DNA from: Phorcus lineatus
Lineage: Eukaryota; Mollusca; Gastropoda; Trochida; Trochidae
Assembly: GCA_921293015.1 (NCBI GenBank)
Contig: OV121092.1
Span: 4,966,001 to 5,030,000 of the forward strand
Length of the DNA: 64,000 nucleotides
Direction of reading: 5' to 3'
Shown here: one piece after another, positions 38,401-51,000 of the stretch
Position numbering within the stretch: position 1 is the stretch's first letter
Layout: every line of letters begins with the position of its first letter
Translations under genes and position numbers: made by a program
The notes under the pieces: model-generated
What the model was told of the DNA's origin: nothing
Database searches by the model: none
What the model saw: only the letters and a program-made list of their open reading frames with translations

Positions 38401-38956
38401 TTTAAGTGCTTGCTAGAGTTCTCGTGGTCCCTCAGTTATTATTTTCCTTTGCTTAGTTTAGATTAACTATAGCTCAAATGAGATGTGCAGCATAGGAAAC
38501 CATGGAACTTTACCATGCCTGGTGTTACCAGACCAAATAAACCTTGCTTTATCTTAAGTCAAATCTCCTTTTAGAAGTCTTGATCAACTTGTATGTAATA
38601 ATTATATTTACTTTTGTTCTTACTTGAGACTCAAATCACCACTGTATACAAAGCTCTGACAGATAACATAGATAATGCTCTATACGTACATCGACAGTCA
38701 GGGTGTATATTGTGCATAGGCTTTCCCAAAGAGAACTGTCTTAAGCTTTCTGTCTAACTCAGCTTCCCTAGTGTGACAATGGCATATTAGGAAAAGTGGT
38801 TCACCTATTGAAACCTCACCCCAGTACGTCACCTATTTAACGGTCATTTTTGGCAGCGATATTTATGAAGGACTTCAACCACAAGTTGCATATTTCTTGA
38901 AACATAAACATAATGATTACAAAATTACAACAGGGGAACGTAAGAAACAGTTGTTA

Positions 38957-39002
<46 letters not shown>

Positions 39003-42000
39003 TCTCAAACAGTTTAACATAAGCTGAGAGTCTTGTGTAAGGTCCTGTCATAACAGGTAGCCAGTGAGGACTATTGAGGACCAGGCACTCATTTATCAGA
39101 GCAACCTTAACTAAGGTTAACCTTAACTCCAAAGCTTTAACATTGCACTAATGTTACCTTAAGGATAGATGGATAGATTGCCTTTATTTACTCCAAGTTT
39201 GAAGATTACAAGCAGGTACATGTGTCTATATAATAACAGGGGTAAGGAGCTACACCAATTCAATACCTACAATAGAAAATGATGTGAAAATGAATGTTTA
39301 CATTAATGGATGAAGTTTGAGGTGTACATCATTATTGAATAACATATTTGTAATTCTATAGATGTCATACATTCGGGAAGTCTCCCAAGAAGGGTTGAAA
39401 CTATTAAGTCATCATCTTGTGACCAAAGGTCAACAAAGCTATCTACAGGCATAATATCACATATATTTTGAAAGAGTACATTTCGCATTTGCATGTTGAG
39501 AGTACAAAACATAAAAAGATGTATTACAATATCATTGGTAACAATACCACATATACATTCAGCAGACTGGATTCGTGATGTTCTAAGCTTAATACTATCT
39601 AACTAATCTAACTATCCTTACTGCCGCATTATGAGTCCTCTGCAATTCCTCAGTCAGCAAATATGTAGTCGCCAATGGAATTGCTTAATTTGTTTAATTG
39701 TTTCCATAGTAACCGGATGTGATAAACACCGATGGTCTGGTGACAAATTGGGCTTCACGGAAAGAAGTACTTGAAACTCTGTAAGTTGGTGTGCGTCTCG
39801 TATACTTCAACACTATTACTAATGAGACCGTTGTGAAGAGTGCGTTTCCGCTTTGTCAACTACATTGTTAACAGTAGACTAGCTCGTCAAACCTAATTGG
39901 TCTGTACGCTATCCTTTGCATCCCCGGAAGTGCATCGATCTTCTTCGCCGATTGTCAGAGTTCCCTTCCTTTATGAGCTTCCCCTTCCGTTCTTGGCGGG
40001 TCAGTCTATCCCTATATGGCATAAGCTCCACAATATGGAAGTAAAATTCGAATTTGAAAACTTAATCATTCAATTCAATTCACTGGGGTTTTTTTTGTTT
40101 CAAGGACATCTACCCATAATACAATACATTAAGTATATATCATACATGAAAATACACACACGCGCATTCAAGAACTTCAGCCCGTTCTGTAAGAATTTTC
40201 CCCTCATGCACATCTAATCATTAATTTTTGTTAAATACTTTGGACCGTTCAAATTTTTCTTGTGACAGAATAGTAACGGTACATCATTCGGATTCACGAA
40301 GAGTTTGATACATTGGACAATGATATACAATATCCTCGCTTACATGTCATAAAGAACATTTAGAATCAGAACTTTCATGGTCACAAAAAAATTTTTTTCT
40401 AAATCATTGTATCCTAAGACGATTGTGGCAGCTTCTGAAAATAAGCAGTGCCTGACAGTATTAATATTTTATTAAGGTCATATAAACATTTCAGAAGTAC
40501 ATGATGCTTTTATAATGGAATGAAATTGCAGCGAGACTTGATATGTACGTTTTGCGTGCCAGTCTTGCTTTACCCAGTCAATCTTTCCTTGAAAAAAAAT
40601 CGTGTAGAGAATGTTTTTGGTTTTCAGGGTGATATCAATTATCTGTCATTGAGGGACAGGGTAAAGGCAGTTTTTCTATATAAGACCTGAGAGATGGAAA
40701 CTGTTTGGGTTTTTTTTCTATATAAGACCTGAGAGGTGGAAACTGTTTGGGTTTTTTTTCTATATAAGACCTGAGAGGTGGAAACTGTTTGGGGGTTTTT
40801 CTATATAAGACCTGAGAGGTGGGAAATGTTTGGGGGGTTTTTCTATATAAGACCTGGGAGGTGGAAACTGTTTGGGTTTTTTCTGTCTATATATCACTGC
40901 ATCAAATGCTGACATTTATTAAAATATTTATATGTATATATACTTTTTTAACACCACCTTTCTTATCCTCAGAGTTTAAGATCACTGCATATGATCTCAG
41001 CAAGTTATCTATTTAATCAACCTACAGATACGATTATTTTTGTGTAGAGAATATCCTTATCTAAATCTATCTTATTATCCATACAGATTGATAATATTGA
41101 GATAAATTTAGATTTTTACATCAGATTATATTCTTTATCAAGCTAAATACGTTATTTGGTGACTGAGACGTCTATTAATATTCATCCTACCTAATCTCAC
41201 ATCTTGCTAATATAGAGATTATTTTACTTTATCTAAGATTATCTCTCAATCAAGCTCGAGTCAGCAGGTTTCTGAGGGCGTGGCAGGACTTAAGTGAATG
41301 TTTAGTTGTTAATACGAAAGGCGGGACAGAAAAGTATTGCAGTTTCCTGCAACGCCTTTTTGTACATCGTTAAGACGTGTTCTTAGACGGACATCAATCT
41401 AAATCCTTTGTTCATCCCACACGGAGATCGTTGATCAAGAGAATGGAGAATTATGAAGTGATCTTTCGGGATAAATCGCTAACTGCTGCGTTCAACTCGG
41501 TGAATACGACTTTATTTTCATTTGATATTTCATTGTTTAGGAAGTAATAGATGTAAGCTTCAAAATGGTCAGTGGGTGATAAATCTTGGACCTCCAACCA
41601 AACTTGCTTGGAGATTGAAGGTTGGAGAATAAAGAAATATGTGATTATTAGGGATAAATCATTAATCAGGGCTGGTATGAATTTGGTCAATTAAGCCATA
41701 CTCTTAGACGTGCATATAAAGTGAGACAGTCATAGATACTAGTATTAAACGTGGCTAACTGCAACAAAGATATCGGAACGACGGGACAGTAAATCATGAA
41801 GCGATATGCATGAATCTCCCTGTTTTACGTCAATTCGTCCAACACAATCAACGTTAACAATGTTGACATTTGATAATTCTGAGTTAAGTATATCTAAATA
41901 AAATAAAGTTAAAATTTCTTGAGAGAACTTTGTCATCTTTAAGAAAGGATTCGACCCAAGGTTACACATTCACCGATTGATACGACTGGTATTTCGCTTG

Positions 42001-45000
42001 TTTATTTTATTTCCAAACAACAATGTTTCATTTTAGTCTGTTTTTGGTTTCCTTCATAAAATGCATATGCGATATAAGACTATGTAAGACGAATCGGTTA
42101 ATGGTATTGTTCTGTGTAATTCACACAAAAAAGACTTGTGTCAAAGAAAAAAATGATATTAAAGCGTGAAGTAGGCTTCGAATAGAAATACCGACATCTT
42201 TCAGTGTGACCTTGATTGATCTCGAATTCTTTTGGTAAGAAACGTTAATAGTACACAATTCTTATCTACAGCTTGTCAGATAATGTTGAGTGGATGCAAT
42301 GACTGATACATGATATCTGATATTTGAGCGTGTAACAACGTTTTGATAATACATTCGTAAAGCTATATAAGTCAACGTAAAGTAAAGGAGTAGTACCTTC
42401 AATCATCGACAGATATTTCAAATACCATTTCTTAAAGCATATCTAAATGTTAACTAATCCATGTTTGGGTCCCTGTCCGCTAACCCTTGTATCAACTTTC
42501 AACAAAATCATTATCAAGCTTTATGTCCACTGAAATGAATACAATTCACATTAACTGACCTGTGGTCACCCTAGGCTGACCTCCAAAATTACTCTAAATG
42601 TTAAAAGAAGAACCCGGCAAGTCTGACTGACATACGGGAGTCAGAACAACAGGTCAATGTCACCGGTATCAGTGACACGTGTCCGAAGGCTGACATTAGA
42701 TAACTGGAACTATCGCCTACTGACACGTGCTTACTGGTCGCACGCTTGTAGCTATGTCTGTCACTGGATAAAACATTATTATGATACTTGACATGCACGT
42801 TCGTGTACACAACATATAACCGACTAGGACGATTGTTTAAGTGAATTCTATAAGGTTGATTCCAAAGCAATGATTATGTCCCTGTTGATGTTGATGTTGA
42901 TATGTTTGAAGAGGTACTTCTGTTGTTACTACTACTAGCTTTGACCAAAATTTCGTTTTGTTGAGTTTTCTCAAGACAAGTAACATTTCTAAACTTTACG
43001 TTTTGTCATCTGTTACATCCCTTGATATTACCATTTTCTATTGCTTCTACTTCTACAGACTTGTTTTCTCCAATTCTACAACTGTTGATTTTGCTACTTC
43101 TAGGTTTTTGATTGTTGCATTCTTGGCTTTTCCATTCCACTCATGCTATAGGTATTACTGAGCGCGATTCTAATGTAACTGGCTGATGTTTAATCGATGA
43201 CTGCTGCTTTCATTAATCATAGTATTATCAATCATTTTCATAAGCTGCTTTATTAGCCACCAATACTCCACCTCCCGCTAATTCTAAGAATTTTACAACT
43301 GCTTTCAATGACTGTTTCTTGTACTAACCGAATCATGATGTAATGCCGGTTAATTAGCAACCCCCGCTCCACCTTATAAATCTAAAACTGCTTCTACTTC
43401 TCGAGCTACTGTGACTGATGCTGCTTCTACTCATGGTATATTTAGGGGCCAATCGTGCTCTTTCTATCCTATAACTACTAATTCTACTACTAATGATACT
43501 TCTCTTGCTGTTTCTACTGATACCTCTTTATGGTTATTTCTACCATTACAATTGCCGTCGCAACCCCTGCTAAAACACCATAAAAACTATCATTAGCATA
43601 TCTACTTCTATCTTCTATCACTTCTATTAGTAGCATTACTAATATTGTCACTGTCATTTTGATTAACGTTACTTTACAACTATTGCTTAGATAACTACTG
43701 CTGCTACCATTAGCTTTTCTGCTTATATCTTCTACCATTACTATTAGTAGCATTACTATTAGTAGCATTACTAATATTTGCACTGTCATTTGGATTGACG
43801 TCACTTTACAACTACTGTTTAGATAACTACTGCTGCTACCATTACCTTCTATAGTTCTACCTTCTACAACTGCTATAAGTAATAATACTAATATTGGCAC
43901 TGTCATTTTGATTGACGTCACTTTACAACAACTGCTAAAATAACTACGACTGCTACCATTACCTTTTATAGTACTTCCTCTAATCACAACCACTGGTAGC
44001 TTTATAATCATTACAATTTAGGTTTATTCTAAAACTACTGCTGCTACGCATATTCGTCCACCTCTTCTTCTTCTACCACCAGTATCTATCTTTACTGACA
44101 CTACAATTTCTTCTTCTCTTTTGTTATGTGTTTTTGTGTGACTGTTCTTACCTTCTCGGCTGTTACGTAAAAGTTCCTGTTTTTCATGCACAAACTGAAA
44201 GTGACTGTGTACTTCCGTGAGATTTTTTTAGGGAAGGATGTAATGGAGCTGTCGAAGAATCTACCAATACGAGATAATCATTCAATGCAGAAAATACCAT
44301 ATGATACAAGTTCAAACTGTCATTGACAGAAATTAAACATCCGAACGTACAACATTTATCTGTAATGTTTTATCTGTGGATGCTCTCTTGAAACTTAAGA
44401 ATATGAATATGAACATTAATATTATAATGATGTGACAATAAATGTGTACTTACATCATTATAAAGATACATGTTGATACAAAGTTAGCAGATTTTCTAAA
44501 ACTCTAGCTGACTTTGTCGAAAGATGCAATAATGGCATTATCGTCCAATAGAATGTATATTAAAACGCGATGACGCAAGTCTCTACATGTACGCCTTTAT
44601 TATCAATATCAGCATCTATAAATGGAAGTTAAACATCATTAAACACGTCATCTCCACTATCAACACTGACCTTTGACCTGTGACCTTGTGATGATACAGC
44701 GAGACAAGAGGTCACGTAGATGTACTGCTCACCAGGGGTGTGTCAATGTCTTTACTTACTTATATACATCACTCCTTACAACATGGCCACCGATAAAGAT
44801 GTCCGGGTAAGGGATATAGGATTCTAATTATAATATTTCAATTTTACAAAGTCTGTACCTGGAGATGACTTTGGAAGAACTTGGTGAATATGATTTTTCT
44901 ATGAAGTGAACATAATTGTTGAATGAGAAACTTGGGTGATTAATTTTGTAAAAAGAACCTCTCGTTTGTATTATCCTAAACCTTGTTATTGAATAAAGCA

Positions 45001-48000
45001 CGGAGAATTGTTCGTTCAAAAGATCAGTAGATATTGTTTCTTAAAGTTACCACTCGCTGATTATTAATCGTTGTACTGAAGAGAATGGTGAGTTATAATG
45101 TAACTGTTGTTTTTGCAATGTAATTGTTATCAGTAGGCTGGTAAGACATTTGTTGGTACAGTGTTGTCTTGCTTTTTTACAATTCAGTAAGTGTGATTCC
45201 AAATTGTTGACTACAAGTACATAAATGGCATGACAGTGTATTTTTTATATTTATACATGTTTATAACGACTCTAACTTTCTACACCCTCTCTTTTATTTC
45301 ATCATATTATGTCTTATTATGAGTGCATGTCGTAATACTTCATCCTATTATCCCTTAATTTTTATGATTGATATGTTATCAGATTGTCAATGAACAAAGT
45401 TGATTGGTTATAATTTAAAGGTTTACAAAAATCACAACTTAGTGTTCTAATGAATAATTAAACAATGTGTCTTGAGTAATAACAAAAAATGGATACTAAT
45501 CAAACAACGATACGTCACAACACTTTCTCAATCGTACAACCTTGGCGGTTTTTTAAAATTGAAGTTGAAACGTAGTCTATATAATTAGAGGTAATTTGTT
45601 GCATACACAAAACTGTCATAACATACCTTATTGAGTACATGTGTTGTTTATATTAGGGTTTGTATCACTCGTTCCGTTTGTCATTGAATGAATCACAAAA
45701 ACAGCTGAATATTTCCTCACATAGCTTTCATAACATAAACTGAATATTTCCTCACATAGCTTTCATAACATAAACTGAATATTTCCTCACATAGCTTTCA
45801 TAACACAAACTGAATATTTCACTTCGGAAACAATAAGGAACTGCTATGAAAACAGTGAGTGGTATATATTTATGAAATACCATCGAATGCAATATTTTTT
45901 CACAGGTTTAAATTTGATTTGATTATCGTGCTTGGAAAATGTCTATCTTATCACGATGTTGAAAGACAATGTGGGGGAAAGCCTGCAAAATCATTCTAGT
46001 GGTGCGTTGTAGGGAGAAATCTGAGCTGAAATTTATCAATTTGGACAGGGTCTTTAACTGGTAATCATTACATTCGGTTATGATCACTTTAGCTGCAGCG
46101 AGCTCAATGCACGTGCTTCTCAGAAACAATGGAGACTGCAAACATTGTTCTGTTTTAAGACCAGTCTTAATGACAAGATTTTTTAAAGCAAAATTGTTTG
46201 TTTGAAATTATTGATCATATCAGTTATCAATTGTCTTAGAATTGGACCTAAGTTATCAAAGCTCAGGAGCTCTAATAAAGTAGAACGAACCATGCATTAA
46301 CTTTGACTAACGACTACCACATTGCTACATGTATTAGAGGTTCATAGTCCTGTAATAAAACTTTTGGTAAGATCATGCTTTGATCTGTTTGTGATGTAGG
46401 TATTGTAAGCTGAAGATAAGTACAGTTGGAGGCAACGTTTGATACATACAATTCAGATGTTGACAACTTATCCATGTCCCTGTGGTTACCTTCGAGTTGA
46501 CTTGTTTTCAACATTTCCTTTGAATTTGCGAAACAGGTTCTTCCTTACGTAGTGACGTAAAGACATTCATATATAAATACATGTGTATCCGAAACAATAT
46601 AAGTTAAGGAACTTGCCAATTTTCAATTACGCTGTTCCGAAGGTGATCCGTATGATTTTTTACATTGAAAATGGGCTGGTCCCTTACTTTTATTGTTGCT
46701 TATACTGTGCGTTTACAATATTGTAGATGTCTCAATTGTAAACATCATTATTTGAGTTTTCAATGACTCACTGCCTGGGGGTTATTCGTAGGATTCAATT
46801 AAACAGTCATGTGACAAAACGCTTTCTACCATAACATGTTTAACCGGGAGGTTTCGACGTTAGACGAACTTCACTGAAGTGTGAACGCATCGTTGTTGAG
46901 AGAGATGCATCGATGCGTTAACATGTATACGACCAGAATCCAGATGTACATTAGTTCAGCTTGGTTACAACGTTATTTGACCTTTAACCCGTTTCATCCC
47001 TATGTCCGGCCAATGTGTGTGTGTACAGATATGGGCGTTTGACACTACTCGACACCGCCGATAGGTTTATTTGATGTTACCTTGCAGGACAAATATATGT
47101 CAAATACATCAACCTTAGTATTATCCTGAGGAAAATTCATACTCGAATTTTAGTTTTGAAAAATGACAATTGATGTTGAAAGTTTTAGGTCTTTCGAAGG
47201 GGAAACAAGCTGTTAAGATTATTTCTAGAAATTACACCGGTGTCACTAACTATTCATTCTTTTATATCAGTTATTTTCTAAAATAGGATTGCCTTTTCAT
47301 TCATGTTTTATTCGAGGTCACTGACTTAAATACTATGTATTTAGTGACATAATGTAGTGGGCATCCATTAGTGGGGAAAAAATTAGGGCAAACAAATTCT
47401 AATGCAGTAAACCAAAGACCAAGTTGAGCGTTACGCAACGGTTTAAAGATAACCAGTTCTCTGTGCGAATGGTTATTTTATATCCGTCGCGCAGCGCTAA
47501 TCTTTAACTGTGAGTAAACAAAAGCATAATAGCTTAGTCCCTGTATCACGTGGTTATCCTAGTTTAATTTGAATATTGGTATGAAATGTGACTTGAAAAT
47601 TGCTCATAGCTTATGCACACCCCAGGTCATGTTTTAAATCCGTTTAAATTCGATCCTATCTATATAAAAAAAACTATGTGTGACCCACGTCTTAGAATAC
47701 GATTGACATTTTTGAAATCCTATTTTCTCGATTTGAAACTCGAAGACCATTATCATTATCTTAAAATGATTGGCGATTATTAATGCAAGAGTTGACATTT
47801 ATAGTCAATAAATGTTAAGTGTTTGAGTGTTTTTTTTGTCAAGAATTACCATTGACCTACCACATAGAATTGTTAAGTAACAACGTTTAATGTCAGACGT
47901 GTTTAAGAACTTAATATCCATGTTTCCATGGCAACAGATTGAGCTAAGGTAGTTCTAATAATCGACATTGCTGGAAACTGATCGATTTGTCCATGGTCAC

Positions 48001-51000
48001 GGTTAAATACGATCTTATATGGTATACATAATGGTTACTAGTGGTTTAAGAGCCGTGTTCATTCTGTATCTTGGAAGAATGGGTTTACATAGCAATATTA
48101 TGACCATTTAGAGGAAATACGGGTCTGTCGGTAGACGGTAAACACATTGAGGTAATAAAGCTCAAGACAGGTGCGATTAACGCTGGTGTGGCGGTATACT
48201 TGCAGTCCTGTCTCCAGTGATTGGTTCATTTCACCAAAGTGGTAATATCTAGACATAATGAGTGTTGCGAGCTCGGCTAGACTTTATAAACATTATTTAT
48301 TTTGTAAAAAAAATTGTTTTCTTTCCGACAGGTATATTCTTTGACAATTGACTAATCAAGTTTTTTCGTAATGTTCGGCATATTTCAAATATTTATTTTA
48401 CAGATATTAAAAACTTGTTGAGGTACAAAAACAATAACGCGGTGACGCCTTGGAAAACATGTCTTGAGTACATCGCTGGGCCTACATGGCCTGGTGGGCT
48501 GGGGTTGTCCTCCAAATATTTTCACATGCTTGACTTTTTCTCAAGAACTTATGTACCCGACGCTAAATTTTAAAGGGTAGTGGCCTGCACCAAGCTTTTA
48601 CCGACCGGGTGAATTATTTTGTTATGTTTAATTGTTCTCTAACAATGTTGTTTTATTTCCACAGGAGGAGCTTAACCTTCTGAACACGTCCAGTAATGAC
48701 ATCAACCGGCTGGAGAACGAGATCGATGTGAGTAGAAACATGTACATCAGATATCTGACAACCTCAGTGGTTGAATTTTCCGATGCACTTCAAATGATCG
48801 CTGAAATTTCTTAACAGGAAAACTGTACTGAAAGCACTAACTCTTGATTCGAGTAGGCCAATGAAACTACCCCGTCGAAAATCTTGTTACAACACCCTCC
48901 ATACAAACTCCTACCTCACACACTTCCGTGTTTACAGCTTATCTAGGTTTCCTTTTGAATTTAAATGTTCTGACATAAACATATCTATATTCATCGTCAC
49001 CTAACACACATCTCCACATCTAGGTTATTGTCTTATACTCTAGGGTGGGTAAGTGGATTAAACATTTCCCTGTTTCCTGATGAAAATTTCCATGGGTTGT
49101 TTTTGAAGAGTATCGGAGCTGGGACCCTGGGAGACGAGGATGGATATCAAACTGCCTATTAACCCTTTTCTACAAATCGTAAAAACTGAACGGATCAACT
49201 CTTAAAAACTTCTTATGTTATTTATACATATATGTTACATCCTCATAGAATGAAAACTAACAAAGGAATCGGATTCTGTTTTTCCGTCGTTGATTACATA
49301 TTCCATAAACTTAGTAAAGACCATTTGTGATTTGTAAAAATAAAAACATCGTAGTACATTTTGGTCCTTGTAGTAAATTTTCATTGTTCTGAATTATTTT
49401 TTTAAATTTTTTAAACTTAATGATTTTAACACTCAGCATAATGAAAATACCATCAATATGTCACTTTTTTAAAATTTGCATATATTTGCCATTAAAGGCT
49501 TCAAACGAAATAAACGAAAACTTTGAACATTTTATGGACAGGAGTACAGAAAGTTACTTTTTTGAACGTATAAAATTCACAGTCCATGAAGTTAAAGTGT
49601 TTATTGAATTAGTATGAAGTCACACGTTACGTTTAGTAGCACTCAGCGTTATGTAAGTTTGTAAATTTCATCGTATTTCTCGTGCAACACGGTTTTTGTC
49701 CTACACAGTTTTCATCGTGCGCTGTCCATGTACATTTCAAGAGAAAATTATTCATCCTATCGCTCATTTCACGAAACATTTTGAGTAAAGTGTAATTTGT
49801 AGAGCTACTGTACTGTGACTAATCGATAGAGGGTATTTCGTTTAGCAGCCTGATAGTAGCAGCACATGGCGTTAAGTGAGATGGAGAAATTTTATTAACG
49901 CTTCCGTTGATATTCCGTGATATTTAAATTGTATTAATGCTTCCGTTGATATTTATACCATGTCTCTTTCTAAAAAGTACTTCTATTGACTTGTAATGAA
50001 AACATAATATTTCAATAAGTTTAAAGCGGTTTGTTGTTTTTTTGTATGTCGTTGCAATTCTCAATGTTCTATTCTTCTGTGATGCGTGGGACAAAATTTC
50101 ATGAATTTAGAATGTAAGAATGAAATTTAAGGGATTATAATTTCGTAGAAACTGCACTTGCTTTTGCAGTGGTAAAGTCTGATTCGCTTATACATTTCGT
50201 GGCGTGATTACAGCAAAGATTCTGAACATAGGAGACGTGGATTACATACCTCATATGCAAATGAAAATCAAAATTTCTCTATGGATATTAATCCGAGGGA
50301 ATGAAACCTGTTTCACGGAATCTATCTTCATGGCCGTTTTTAAATCATGTACAACTTCAATTATTACGTAATGGCGATACTTAATGCAAATCATGCACGT
50401 AACATGCTTTAACGAAATTGTTTTAATTGCTTGTCGAAAACCTCGCCAATACATCGCTTCTTACACAGTAGACGGAACTTCATCAGAATTTAATATTTGA
50501 AATTCAAACAACCTAAATCTAGCCTAAAAAGAAAAATTCTGAACGCTAAATCCACATTACTTGAAATCTAAAAGGACTCCAGTATAAGGTTATTATTTTC
50601 TTAAATAATATATATAGGAATAGTTTTGCAGTAATTTAGCAATTTTTAAAGTTTGATGTTATTTCAATGCATTGGTATGAATAAAATAAGTGTAAATGTC
50701 GTCATGGAGTTTGAATATAGCTTAGATATTTGGATAACGGTCTAAGTTCAATGGATTTAACATTCCAATTACACAGGTTTATTTATCACGATATGATTGT
50801 TATTGGTTTGTTTTATTATGGAATTTATCCCTACATTGTGATGTAACGATGATATTACCCTTTATATTTGTGCATGGATACACAGCCAGGGAGTCACAAT
50901 TTTAGAGTCAATCGACACATATTTACAGGAAGCTCGTGCGCAGTACAGAGTTACTTTTACGGACGCTTCACAGAAAATGGAGGCTCATGGGAAGGAACTC

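Larger units (their letters stand above)
22531..48664 (+). other. SH3BP5 intron 1 (26.1 kb)
   Basis: Between donor GTAGGA and acceptor TTTCCACAG. Apart from the elements listed separately (SINE, LINE and Penelope fossils, simple and tandem repeats, GATA cluster, alternative exon) I see no coding sequence. The stretches 22680-24600, 25000-26820, 30300-32900, 34430-36590, 37740-38950, 42000-43380 and 45830-48660 are plain AT-rich DNA in which I recognise nothing. Confidence 0.85.

Noticed and set aside
39897-40217. 106-codon plus-strand frame
   Set aside because: No initiation context or domain; composition fits chance.
41451-41969. Two minus-strand frames (79 and 74 codons) with a faint internal similarity (GGGATAAATC...TAA blocks at 41468 and 41659)
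   Set aside because: No known domain and no splice-consistent continuation; the similarity is short. It could be a decayed repeat, but I cannot support a gene.
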